Shown: positions 53,024 through 60,693 of the stretch, one piece after another
Layout of the letters: each line of letters starts with the position of its first letter
Numbering within the stretch: position 1 is the first letter of the stretch
From: Oceanibaculum pacificum
GTDB taxonomy: Bacteria; Pseudomonadota; Alphaproteobacteria; Oceanibaculales; Oceanibaculaceae
Direction: 5' to 3'
Length of the DNA: 64,000 bases
NCBI RefSeq assembly: GCF_001618175.1
Contig: NZ_LPXN01000127.1
Coordinates: forward strand, 1 to 64,000
Translations under genes and position numbers: made by a program
Notes under the pieces: generated by a model
Told to the model about the DNA's origin: nothing
What the model saw: only the letters and a program-made list of their open reading frames with translations
Database searches by the model: none

Positions 53024-53731
53024 CTAGATGAAGAAAAGCGCTATCGCCGCTCCGCAGGCCACCAGGGCGACCAGGATCATCGGCGGGATGCCCTTGTCGT
53101 AGGAGGGCGGTGCTTCGCTCGACCCGCGCCGATGCACCGGCGCTTCGTGTGCGGGTGCTGCGGGGGCAGGCGCTGCATGTGCGTGATCCTCGGCCGGATG
53201 CGGCTTCGGAGCCGGCGACGGCGGCGGCGCGGGTTCCTGAATGGCTGCGGCGGGCGCAGTGGCAGGTGCGGCGGCAGGCGTCGACTCGCTGCTGGCCACC
53301 ACCTCGGAGAATTTCGCGAAGAACTCGCCGGACAGCTTCTTGGCCGTCGAATCGATCAGCCGCGAACCAATCTGCGCCAGCTTGCCGCCGACATTGGCGT
53401 TCACCGTATAGGTCAGCAGCGTGGCCGACGGTCCGTCCTCGGCCAGATGCACATTAGCCCCGCCCTTGGCGAAACCGGCAGCGCCCCCCTTGCCCTCGCC
53501 GGAGATGGTGTAGCTTTCCGGCGGGTTAAGGTCGGACAGCGTGACCTCGCCGGTGAAGCTGGCGCTCACCGGGCCGACCTTGGCCTTCACCGTGGCGGTG
53601 AATTTGTCGTCGCCCTGCTTTTCCAGCGTCTGACAGCCGGGGATGCACTGTTTCAGCACCTCGGGATCGTTGAGCGCTTCCCAGACCCTCTGTCGCGGTG
53701 CGGGAATATGTTGTTCGCCTTTGAGCTCCAT
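53024..53731 (-). CDS. coxG: CoxG-type membrane-anchored SRPBCC protein
   Basis: A 235-residue protein. The N-terminal about 150 residues are a START/SRPBCC fold of the CoxG family (GEQHIPAPRQRVWEALNDPEVLKQCIPGC, FTGEVTLSDLNPPESYTISGEG). A Pro/Ala/His-rich linker leads to a C-terminal membrane helix (MILVALVACGAAIALFFI). CoxG is reported to anchor CO dehydrogenase to the membrane, and homologues with tail anchors extract quinone. GGAGGGGAAG precedes the ATG at 53731. First gene of the cox operon, 181 bp before coxS. Confidence 0.9.
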   Translation of the reverse strand: MELKGEQHIPAPRQRVWEALNDPEVLKQCIPGCQTLEKQGDDKFTATVKAKVGPVSASFTGEVTLSDLNPPESYTISGEGKGGAAGFAKGGANVHLAEDGPSATLLTYTVNANVGGKLAQIGSRLIDSTAKKLSGEFFAKFSEVVASSESTPAAAPATAPAAAIQEPAPPPSPAPKPHPAEDHAHAAPAPAAPAHEAPVHRRGSSEAPPSYDKGIPPMILVALVACGAAIALFFI

Positions 53732-54005
53732 GTCTTCCCCTCCCATGCCGTCGTGGCCGCCGATGCCGACGGTGTTATCGCCAGATTAGACCCGATAACC
53801 GCCCAGCGGCAAGCGACCAGCCACGGGCAGCCCCGCATGCTAGGCATGAAATATATGTAAAAATAATACGTTAGAATGTGGTGATGAGGCGATTCCACAG
53901 TCTGCTTGCAGTATTTTTTAATGGGTTGCGACACTGCCATCGCTTTACCGCGCGCCAGAGCCGGGCTATACCCCGGCGTTCTTGGCTTTGGGGAGGAAGG
54001 CTCGG

Positions 54006-55463
54006 ATGCTTCGCGTAAGTGTGTGCTTGTGTCGGTTTTTGCTGGTCGCGCTGGCAGTGTCGGTACCCGGCGTGGCCATGGCGGCGGCGGAGGGGGCGCC
54101 GCATCTGGACGGGTCGGCGCTCAATCTGCTCTGGATCATCCCGTTTGTCGGCGCCCTGCTTTCCATCGCGATTTTCCCGCTGGCCGCGCCGGATTTCTGG
54201 CACCATCATTTCGGCAAGGTTTCAGCCTTCTGGGCGCTGGCCTTTCTGGTCCCCTTCTTCCTGCAATTCGGCTTCGACCTGACGCTCTATGAACTGCTGC
54301 ATGTCAGCCTGCTGGAATATATTCCCTTCATCATCCTGCTGCTGTCGCTGTTCACCGTCGCTGGCGGCATCCGCCTGAAAGGCAGCCTGGTCGGCACGCC
54401 CATCGTGAATACCGGCATGCTGGCGCTGGGCACGGTCCTGGCCAGCTTTACCGGCACCACCGGGGCGGCGATGCTGCTGATCCGTCCGCTGCTGCGCGCC
54501 AATGAAGGGCGGGACCATCAGGTGCATGTGGTGGTGTTCTTCATCTTCCTGGTGGCGAATGTCGGCGGCTCGCTGTCGCCGCTGGGCGACCCGCCGCTGT
54601 TCCTGGGCTTTCTGAAGGGCGTGCCGTTCTTCTGGCCGACCACGCATATGTTCCTGCCAATGGTCATGGTGGCGGCGATCCTGCTGGCGGTATTTCTCGC
54701 GCTGGATCATTTCCTGTGGCGCCGCGAGAAGGCGACCGGCGACGAGCCGGCCTTCTCGATGGGCGAGGACGAATTCAAGGAAGCCGAGAAGCTCGGCCTC
54801 GAAGGCAAGGTGAACTTCCTGCTGCTGGGCGGAATCGTCGCCGCGGTGCTGATGAGCGGCGTCTGGAAGCCGGGCATTACGATCGATGTGTTCCATGTGC
54901 CGGTCGAGTTGCAGAACATCGCCCGCGACGTGCTGCTGATCGGCATTGCCCTGCTGTCGGTCAAGCTGACCGATCAGGATTGCCGCGACGCCAACGGCTT
55001 TAGCTGGTTCCCGATTATCGAGGTGGCGAAGCTGTTCGCCGCCATCTTCATCACCATCGTGCCGGCCATCGCCATTCTGAAGGCCGGCAGCAGCGGCGCA
55101 CTGGGCTTCGTGGTCGATGCCGTCAGCCAGAATGGCGAGCCGAACAACGTGATGTATTTCTGGCTCACCGGCATCCTCTCCAGCTTCCTGGACAATGCGC
55201 CGACCTATCTGGTGTTCTTCAACACGGCTGGCGGCGATCCGGCGATCCTGACCGGCCCGATGGCCTCGACGCTGCTGGCGATCTCTGCCGGCGCGGTGTT
55301 CATGGGCGCCAACACCTATATCGGCAACGCGCCGAACTTCATGGTGAAGGCGATTGCCGAGGAACGCGGCGTGAAGATGCCCAGCTTCTTCGGCTATATG
55401 GCCTGGTCGGTCGGCATCCTGGTGCCGTGCTTCATTCTGGTCACGCTGGTGTTCTTCGCTTAA
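54006..55463 (+). CDS. Sodium:proton antiporter, NhaD/CitMHS-like
   Basis: A 485-residue membrane protein. A signal-like N-terminus (LCRFLLVALAVSVPGVAMAA) is followed by about 11 helices. Conserved blocks are FTGTTGAAMLLIRPLLRANE, NVGGSLSPLGDPPLFLGFLKG and GILSSFLDNAPTYLVFFN, as in NhaD-type antiporters. It should exchange Na+ for H+ across the inner membrane. GGAGGAAGG fixes the ATG at 54006. A strong terminator follows. Confidence 0.88.
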   Translation: MLRVSVCLCRFLLVALAVSVPGVAMAAAEGAPHLDGSALNLLWIIPFVGALLSIAIFPLAAPDFWHHHFGKVSAFWALAFLVPFFLQFGFDLTLYELLHVSLLEYIPFIILLLSLFTVAGGIRLKGSLVGTPIVNTGMLALGTVLASFTGTTGAAMLLIRPLLRANEGRDHQVHVVVFFIFLVANVGGSLSPLGDPPLFLGFLKGVPFFWPTTHMFLPMVMVAAILLAVFLALDHFLWRREKATGDEPAFSMGEDEFKEAEKLGLEGKVNFLLLGGIVAAVLMSGVWKPGITIDVFHVPVELQNIARDVLLIGIALLSVKLTDQDCRDANGFSWFPIIEVAKLFAAIFITIVPAIAILKAGSSGALGFVVDAVSQNGEPNNVMYFWLTGILSSFLDNAPTYLVFFNTAGGDPAILTGPMASTLLAISAGAVFMGANTYIGNAPNFMVKAIAEERGVKMPSFFGYMAWSVGILVPCFILVTLVFFA

Positions 55464-55485
55464 GGCCAACCGGCAGGCGAAAAAG

Positions 55486-55511
55486 AACCCCCGGCCGCAG
55501 GGCCGGGGGTT
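55486..55511. terminator. Bidirectional Rho-independent terminator
   Basis: AACCCCCGGCC (55486-55496), loop GCAG, GGCCGGGGGTT (55501-55511), followed by TTCC on the plus strand and by TTCTTTTTCGC on the minus strand. It separates the convergent antiporter and thiY-like genes. Confidence 0.9.
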
Positions 55512-55541
55512 TTCCGTTTCAGCGTGCCCGCCGTCGGGCGA

Positions 55542-56489
55542 TCAGTAGGGCAGTTCCACCGCATAGCTGGAAACCGGCTTGATCTCCTTGATCAGCTTGG
55601 CGTCGAGCAGGAAGCGGGCGAAGCGGTCATAGCGCGCATTGTCCATCGCCGCCGGGCGGTGGGCGAAGCGCGAGAGCGTGTCGAACCAGGCGCGGCGGTT
55701 CAACTCGTCATTCAGTTCCGGCTGGTTCTTGGCGAAGGCGTCCCAGGTTTCCTGCGGGTGGTTGATCAGATATTGCGTGCCCTTCTCGACGGCCGACAGG
55801 AAGCGGCGCAGGCGCGGATCGCCGACGCTGTCTTTGTGCGCCACATAGATCAGCTGGTCGTAGGGCGGCACGCCATGTTCCTCGATGAAGAAGGGGCGGC
55901 CCTTCTTGCCGATCAGATCCATCTGCGTCAGCTCGAAATTGCGATACGCGCCGACCACGGCATCGACCTGGCCCGAGGCCAGCGAGGGCGACAGCGAGAA
56001 ATTCACGTTCACCAGCTTGATGTCCGCCAAGGTCAGGCCGGCGCTTTTCAGCACTGCCGCCAGCACCGCTTCCTCGGTGCCGCTGACCGAAAATCCCACC
56101 GTCTTGCCCTTCAGATCGGCGACGGTCTTGATCGGCCCGTCGGCCAGCGTCAGCACGGTGGAGAGCGGGGTGGCGACCAGCGTGCCGAAGCGCACCAGGG
56201 GCAATCCCTGGTCGGCCTGCAAGTGCAGTTGCGGCTGATAGGAAATGGCGATCTCCGCCTTCCTGGCGGCGACCAGCTTCGGCGGATCGTTGGGATCGGC
56301 CGGGGCAATCAGCTCGACGGTGAGGTTTTCGTCGGCGAAATAGCCACGGTCGAGGGCGACATAGAGCGGCGCGTGGTCGGGGTTCACGAACCAGTCCAGC
56401 AGGACGGTCAGCTTGTCCGCCGCATGCACCTGCAGCGGCAGGATCGCCAATGCGGCAATCAGCAGGAAACGCAATAACTTATCGGTCAT
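55542..56489 (-). CDS. thiY: ThiY-like ABC substrate-binding protein (thiamine precursor)
   Basis: A 315-residue periplasmic binding protein with a signal peptide (FLLIAALAILPLQVHAAD). The NMT1/ThiY fold shows KLTVLLDWFVNPDHAPLYVALDRGYF at the mature N-terminus, the hallmark of HMP/FAMP-binding proteins. It lies 19 bp downstream of the permease under a TPP riboswitch, which supports uptake of a thiamine pyrimidine precursor. A terminator ends the unit, and no ATPase gene is included. Confidence 0.88.
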   Translation of the reverse strand: MTDKLLRFLLIAALAILPLQVHAADKLTVLLDWFVNPDHAPLYVALDRGYFADENLTVELIAPADPNDPPKLVAARKAEIAISYQPQLHLQADQGLPLVRFGTLVATPLSTVLTLADGPIKTVADLKGKTVGFSVSGTEEAVLAAVLKSAGLTLADIKLVNVNFSLSPSLASGQVDAVVGAYRNFELTQMDLIGKKGRPFFIEEHGVPPYDQLIYVAHKDSVGDPRLRRFLSAVEKGTQYLINHPQETWDAFAKNQPELNDELNRRAWFDTLSRFAHRPAAMDNARYDRFARFLLDAKLIKEIKPVSSYAVELPY

Positions 56490-56508
56490 GTTTCATCTTC
56501 CGGTGAAA

Positions 56509-57288
56509 TCAGGCGGGGTCTGTCTCCGGCTGCCAATGCAGGGCGCGCCGGGTGATTATGTCGATGAGGAAATAGAGGCTGACCGCCATCGCCGCGAGCA
56601 CGATCAGGGCGGCGAACAGCAGGTCTATCTGCAGGCGGGCATTGGCGTGCAGCATCAGATAGCCGAGGCCGGCGCTGGAGCCGACCCATTCGCCCACCAC
56701 CGCGCCGATCGGGGCGACGGCGGCGGCGATCCGCAAGCCAGCCGCAAAGCCGGGCAGGGCCGCCGGCATGCGCACGCGCCAGAGCAGCCGCCAGCCGGTG
56801 CAGCCCAGGGTGCGGGCGCTGTCGATCCAGGATTTGTCGGTGCGGCGCAGCCCGTCATGGAAGGCGGCGGTAACGGGGAAGAAGATGATCAGCGCCGCCA
56901 TCGCCACCTTGGAGGCCAGGCCATAGCCGAGCCACAGCACCAGGATCGGCGCCAGCGCGAAGACCGGGATCGCCTGGCTGACCACCAGCACCGGCATCAG
57001 CCAGCGCCTCACCTCGCCCGAGAGCGCCATGAGCAACGCCGTGGAGGTGCCGAGCAGAACGCCCAGAACAAGGCCCAGCACGATCTCCAGCAGGGTCACG
57101 CCGGCATGCTTCAGGATGATCTCGTGCCGCAGGATCAGCGCATCCAGCACGGCGGCCGGCGGCGGCAGCAGGAAAGGCTCGATCGCGGTCGCCCAGACCA
57201 GCGCCTGCCAGCACAGCACAAGGCCGACCAGGGTGATGGCGGGCCGCGCCAAAGGGGCTGAAATGCTTCTGGAAACGTTTGCCGGCAT
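56509..57288 (-). CDS. thiX: ThiX-like ABC transporter permease
   Basis: A 259-residue permease with about six helices. The EAA loop is GCTGWRLLWRVRMPAALPGFAAGLRIAAAVAPIGAVVGEW (about 160-200), of the SsuC/ThiX type. The ATG at 57288 lies directly after the TPP riboswitch, whose 3' end contains the Shine-Dalgarno sequence. The pair with ThiY lacks the usual adjacent ThiZ ATPase. Confidence 0.88.
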   Translation of the reverse strand: MPANVSRSISAPLARPAITLVGLVLCWQALVWATAIEPFLLPPPAAVLDALILRHEIILKHAGVTLLEIVLGLVLGVLLGTSTALLMALSGEVRRWLMPVLVVSQAIPVFALAPILVLWLGYGLASKVAMAALIIFFPVTAAFHDGLRRTDKSWIDSARTLGCTGWRLLWRVRMPAALPGFAAGLRIAAAVAPIGAVVGEWVGSSAGLGYLMLHANARLQIDLLFAALIVLAAMAVSLYFLIDIITRRALHWQPETDPA

Positions 57289-57290
57289 CG

Positions 57291-57373
57291 CCTCTCCCTA
57301 CGCCCGTACTAGCGGGATCAGGTTCTGGGGTCGTTGCGTCGCGCAACCTCTCAGCCGTCAGGCTCCCCCGAGG
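57291..57373 (-). promoter_or_regulatory. TPP (thiamine pyrophosphate) riboswitch
   Basis: Read on the minus strand: CCTCGGGGGAGCC, then GGCTGAGAGG, ACCC, GAACCTGATC and GCGTAGGGAGAGG, the full thi-box. The closing helix pairs CCTC (57373-57370) with GAGG (57294-57291). The latter is part of the Shine-Dalgarno GGGAGAGG just before the thiX ATG. Thiamine pyrophosphate should therefore block translation directly. Confidence 0.95.
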
Positions 57374-57481
57374 AAGGCGCGACTATGGGCGCAAGAGGAT
57401 CGGCGCGCAAGGGGCTGTCTCGAAGCATAAGGCGGCCTTCTCAGGATTGACCGACGGGCTGCCGCGACGTACCTGAAGCGC

Positions 57482-58588
57482 ATGACGAATTTCCCCATCC
57501 TGCTGGGCAGCGAGGTCTACCGGAACTCGGTCTATGGCCGGAAGCACCCGCTATCGATTCCGCGCGTCGCCTCGACGCTGGATCTGATTCGCTCGCTCGG
57601 CTGGTGGGATGAAAGGCGTTATCGACCGGTCGAGCCGGCGACGAAGGCGCAACTCATCCGCTATCACGCGCCGGATTACGTGGATGCGGTAATGCGCGCC
57701 GAGGCGACCCGCAGCGTGCCGCCAGAGGATCAGGAGCGCTACAATATCGGCCGCAACGGCAATCCGGTGTTTCCGGAGATATTCCGCCGCCCGGCCACCT
57801 CCTGCGCCGCCTCGATCCTGGCCGCCAATCTGCTGCGCGAGGGCGGGGTGGTGCATAACCCGGCCGGCGGCACGCATCATGGCCAACGCGACCGGGCCAG
57901 CGGCTTCTGCTACTTCAACGACCCGGTGCTGGGAATCCTGGCAATGCTGGACCAGGGGCTGGGGCGCGTCCTCTATGTCGATCTCGACGCGCATCACGGC
58001 GACGGGGTGCAGGACGCCTTCCACGACGAGGACCGGGTGCTGACGGTCTCGATCCATGAGGAAGGCCGCTGGCCGCGCACCGGCGCGCTGGCCGACCGCG
58101 CCGGCGGCGTGGCGCGCAACCTGCCGGTCCCGGAAGGCTTCAACGACGACGAGCTGGCCTATCTGGTGGAGGAGGCCGTGTTGCCGCTGGCGCAGCGCTT
58201 CCAGCCCCAGGCGGTGGTGCTGCAATGCGGCTGCGACGGGCTGGAGGAGGATCCGCAAAGTCGGCTGTCGCTCTCCAACCGGGCGATCTGGCGCGCTGTC
58301 GACCTGCTCTGCCGCACCGCGCCGCGTGCGCTGGTGCTGGGCGGCGGCGGCTATAACCCCTGGGCGGTGGCGCGCTGCTGGGCCGGCATCTGGGGCGGGT
58401 TGAACGGGCATGAACGCGAGATCGACCTGCCGCCGGACGCGCAATCCGTGCTAAGGGAAATCGAGTGGAACCACAGCCGGGGGCGCAACCCGCCCGCGCA
58501 TTGGTTCACCACCCTGGCCGACGCGCCGCGCCCCGGTCCGATCCGGGACGCGATCCGCCAGGCCGCCGCCACCGTGCTGACCGATTGA
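57482..58588 (+). CDS. Histone deacetylase-family amidohydrolase (acetoin utilisation/APAH-like)
   Basis: A 368-residue zinc hydrolase of the arginase/deacetylase fold. The metal site is in VDLDAHHGDGVQDAF (D169/H171 region), and NPAGGTHHGQRDRASGFCYFND holds the catalytic His pair and metal loop. LQCGCDGLEEDPQSRL and LGGGGYNPWAVARCW complete the signature. It could deacetylate acetyl-lysine proteins or acetylpolyamines; the bacterial substrate is not predictable. It diverges from the thiamine transporter operon and lies 19 bp upstream of a DUF192 gene. Confidence 0.9.
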   Translation: MTNFPILLGSEVYRNSVYGRKHPLSIPRVASTLDLIRSLGWWDERRYRPVEPATKAQLIRYHAPDYVDAVMRAEATRSVPPEDQERYNIGRNGNPVFPEIFRRPATSCAASILAANLLREGGVVHNPAGGTHHGQRDRASGFCYFNDPVLGILAMLDQGLGRVLYVDLDAHHGDGVQDAFHDEDRVLTVSIHEEGRWPRTGALADRAGGVARNLPVPEGFNDDELAYLVEEAVLPLAQRFQPQAVVLQCGCDGLEEDPQSRLSLSNRAIWRAVDLLCRTAPRALVLGGGGYNPWAVARCWAGIWGGLNGHEREIDLPPDAQSVLREIEWNHSRGRNPPAHWFTTLADAPRPGPIRDAIRQAAATVLTD

Positions 58589-58607
58589 CGCCGACCGGAG
58601 AAAGATA

Positions 58608-59060
58608 ATGGCGAGGATACTGCTTCCCCTGTTGCTGCTGCTGACGGCCTGGAGCGGCGCCCACGCGCAGAGTACAGGCTTCGAGCGCAGCGCGCTGATC
58701 ATCGAGACGGCGGACGGCAAGCAGCACCGCTTCTCCGTCGAGCTGGCGGTGACGCCGCAGCAGCAGGCCCAGGGGCTGATGTATCGCGAGCGGCTAGAGA
58801 CCGAGGCGGGAATGCTGTTTCTCTACGAGCCGCCGCAGGAGATCGCGATGTGGATGAAGAACACGGTCATCCCGCTGGACATGATCTTCGTCGACGAATC
58901 CGGCGCGGTGACCGGCGTGGCGGAGCGGACCATCCCGTTCTCCACCCAGACCATCGAATCGCCGGGCCTGGCCCGCGCGGTGCTGGAATTGAACGCCGGC
59001 ACCGCCGAGCGGCTGAATATCGCCCCGGGCGCGCGGCTGATCCATCAGGCGTTTCGGTGA
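58608..59060 (+). CDS. DUF192 family exported protein
   Basis: A 150-residue protein with a signal peptide (LLPLLLLLTAWSGAHAQS). The DUF192 domain is present: VELAVTPQQQAQGLMYRERLETEAGMLFLY, IAMWMKNTVIPLDMIFVDESG and VLELNAGTAERLNIAPG. Function unknown; this is the canonical single-domain form. GGAGAAAG supports the start. Probably co-transcribed with the deacetylase-like gene. Confidence 0.92.
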   Translation: MARILLPLLLLLTAWSGAHAQSTGFERSALIIETADGKQHRFSVELAVTPQQQAQGLMYRERLETEAGMLFLYEPPQEIAMWMKNTVIPLDMIFVDESGAVTGVAERTIPFSTQTIESPGLARAVLELNAGTAERLNIAPGARLIHQAFR

Positions 59061-59216
59061 TGGCCGGGATCGCTAATGGATAAGGTCGCTAATAAGTGCG
59101 GCGCATTCGCGCAGGCCGGCCGCCTTGCAGGGATTTGCCGCATGCCTATCTATGCGGCGTACGCTTAATCTCCCTAACTCGGGCCGTCCTCTCACCAGAG
59201 GCGGCCTGTTTTTTTG
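59061..59216 (+). ncRNA. Possible small RNA or structured 3' UTR
   Basis: A first hairpin is GCCGCAT (59137-59143), 8-nt loop, ATGCGGC (59152-59158). A terminator hairpin follows: GGCCG and CCTCT (59182-59192), loop CACC, AGAGG and CGGCC (59197-59206), then TG and seven T residues. It could be an independent sRNA or the structured 3' UTR of the DUF192 transcript. No promoter was identified. Confidence 0.4.
59182..59216 (+). terminator. Rho-independent terminator after the DUF192 gene
   Basis: A 10-bp interrupted stem (GGCCG-T-CCTCT with AGAGG-CGGCC) and CACC loop, followed by TGTTTTTTTG. It ends the deacetylase-DUF192 unit just before the membrane protein gene. Confidence 0.88.
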
Positions 59217-59237
59217 CCGATAAGGATGGGGGAGGGG

Positions 59238-60014
59238 ATGACCGCAACCTTGCCGATATTCGAAACCGCGATCGCCGCCTACAAGCTGATTTTCCGCCGG
59301 TCCCGCCGCTTTCTGGCGCTGTCCTGGCTGGTGCTGCTGTTCGTCGCCGCCGCCTCGGTTTCCAGCCTGGCGCTGTTCGGTCCCAGTTGGGGATCGGCCA
59401 TGGCCGGCTTATCGGTGCTGCTGGCACAAGCGGTGTTCAACGTGGCCTGGCACCGGACCGTGATGCTCGACGAGCAGCCGCGTTCCGCCCTGGGGCTGGA
59501 CAGACGCAGCCTGCTCTACATGCTGGCCACCTTCCTGCTGGTCGCCATCACCGGCATCATGGGCCTGACCATCGGCCTGGGCGGGGTGACGCTGGCCGGC
59601 ATGGTTGGCGGCGAGGCGCTGGGCGGCGGCCCGTTCATCGGCATCGTCGCCGGCCTGCTGCTGATCGTCATCCTGTCGCTGATCGCCCGGTTCAGCCTGA
59701 TCCTGCCGGAGATCGCGCTGGATCGCGGGCTGAAGCTGTTCCGTTCCTGGGAGATCACGCGCGGCAATGGCTGGCGGCTGATGGTCATCGGCATTATCGC
59801 CAACCTGCCGTTGGCGGTGCTCTCGCAGGGCCTAGCCGATCTGGTCGGCGGCCTGGCGCTGGCCGGCCCGGCGGCATTGCTGCTGGGCGCCATCGACGCG
59901 ACGCTGCAATTCCTCATGCTGGCGGTCAGCGCCACCGTGCTCAGCCTCGCCTATATGCGCCTGGCGCCGATCCGCCGGCCGGCGGGCGGCAGCGCCATTC
60001 CGTCAACGGCATAG
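59238..60014 (+). CDS. Multi-pass membrane protein, unknown family
   Basis: A 258-residue protein with about six membrane helices. Conserved-looking loops are IAAYKLIFRRSRRFLALSW at the N-terminus and IARFSLILPEIALDRGLKLFRSWEITRGNGWRLMVIGI near 145-185. That layout is seen in DUF975 and GPDPase-membrane-domain-like proteins, although I cannot assign the family. GGGGGAGGGG ahead of the ATG at 59238 marks the start. It stands alone between a terminator and tRNA-Pro. Confidence 0.68.
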   Translation: MTATLPIFETAIAAYKLIFRRSRRFLALSWLVLLFVAAASVSSLALFGPSWGSAMAGLSVLLAQAVFNVAWHRTVMLDEQPRSALGLDRRSLLYMLATFLLVAITGIMGLTIGLGGVTLAGMVGGEALGGGPFIGIVAGLLLIVILSLIARFSLILPEIALDRGLKLFRSWEITRGNGWRLMVIGIIANLPLAVLSQGLADLVGGLALAGPAALLLGAIDATLQFLMLAVSATVLSLAYMRLAPIRRPAGGSAIPSTA

Positions 60015-60065
60015 AGACAAATGGCGCTTGCGCTCACCCGCCGCAAACCCTAGTTTCCGGGCATT

Positions 60066-60142
60066 CGGGGTGTAGCGCAGCCTGGTAGCGCGCCTGCTTT
60101 GGGAGCAGGATGTCGGCGGTTCGAATCCGTCCACCCCGACCA
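60066..60142 (+). tRNA. tRNA-Pro (anticodon TGG)
   Basis: A complete cloverleaf with CCA. The acceptor stem CGGGGTG pairs with CACCCCG. The anticodon stem CCTGC/GCAGG encloses loop TTTGGGA, with anticodon TGG at 60100-60102. The T arm contains GTTCGAATC. The NDUFS4-type gene starts 37 bp later. Confidence 0.96.
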
Positions 60143-60179
60143 AGGATTTCGGGGACCACCGAGCGAGGGGGAGACAGAC

Positions 60180-60488
60180 ATGCTGGCCCGCATCTATCAG
60201 CCGAGCAAGAACGCCATGCAGTCCGGCCGGGCATCGGCCCGCAAATGGGTGCTGGACTATGCCCCGGTCACCCCGCGCCGGCCGGAGCCGCTGATGGGCT
60301 GGGTTGCCTCCGGCGATACGATGAACCAGGTGCGGCTGCGTTTCGACAGCAAGGAAGACGCCATTGCCTACGCCAAGAAGCAGGGCCTTCAGTTTGTTGT
60401 GGAAGAGCCGAAGCCCCGGGCGGCGATCAAGCCGAAAGCCTATGCCGACAATTTCGCCTTCACCAAGCTCAGAGCCTGGACCCACTGA
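60180..60488 (+). CDS. NDUFS4-type (ETC complex I) accessory subunit
   Basis: A 102-residue protein of the ETC complex I conserved-region family, homologous to mitochondrial NDUFS4. It opens LARIYQPSKNAMQSGRASARKWVLDY. Then come PLMGWVASGDTMNQVRLRF and DAIAYAKKQGLQFVVEEPK, and it ends FAFTKLRAWTH. It is a supernumerary subunit of respiratory complex I kept in alphaproteobacteria, usually away from the nuo operon, as here. The start at 60180 is chosen because the longer frame overlaps tRNA-Pro. Confidence 0.93.
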   Translation: MLARIYQPSKNAMQSGRASARKWVLDYAPVTPRRPEPLMGWVASGDTMNQVRLRFDSKEDAIAYAKKQGLQFVVEEPKPRAAIKPKAYADNFAFTKLRAWTH

Positions 60489-60509
60489 TCAACCGCCTTC
60501 CCCCAAAAG

Positions 60510-60586
60510 GCGCCCGTAGCTCAGCCGGATAGAGCACTCGCCTTCTAAGCGAGCGGTCGCAGGTTCGAATCCTGCCGGGCGCGCCA
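60510..60586 (+). tRNA. tRNA-Arg (anticodon TCT)
   Basis: A complete cloverleaf with CCA. The acceptor stem GCGCCCG pairs with CGGGCGC. The anticodon stem CTCGC/GCGAG encloses loop CTTCTAA, with anticodon TCT at 60544-60546. The T arm contains GGTTCGAATCC. It lies 21 bp after the NDUFS4-type gene. Confidence 0.96.
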
Positions 60587-60634
60587 TTTCCGCCTTTCAG
60601 GAGGCGATCGGATTCAACGCAATCGTTTTAACTT

Positions 60635-60686
60635 TCAGGTAAGTTTGTGCGCCTATAAAGTCTTTTTAAATTGCAAACTTACCTGA
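60635..60686 (+). promoter_or_regulatory. 13-bp perfect inverted repeat ahead of the diguanylate cyclase
   Basis: TCAGGTAAGTTTG (60635-60647) and CAAACTTACCTGA (60674-60686) are exact complements separated by 26 bp. The right arm ends 7 bp before the ATG. A TATAAA (60654-60659) lies between them. TTAA-N7-GTAA at 60628-60642 is one base from the CtrA half-site pair. It may be a pair of operators around the promoter, or an RNA hairpin hiding the start. Confidence 0.5.
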
Positions 60687-60693
60687 CAGACGC

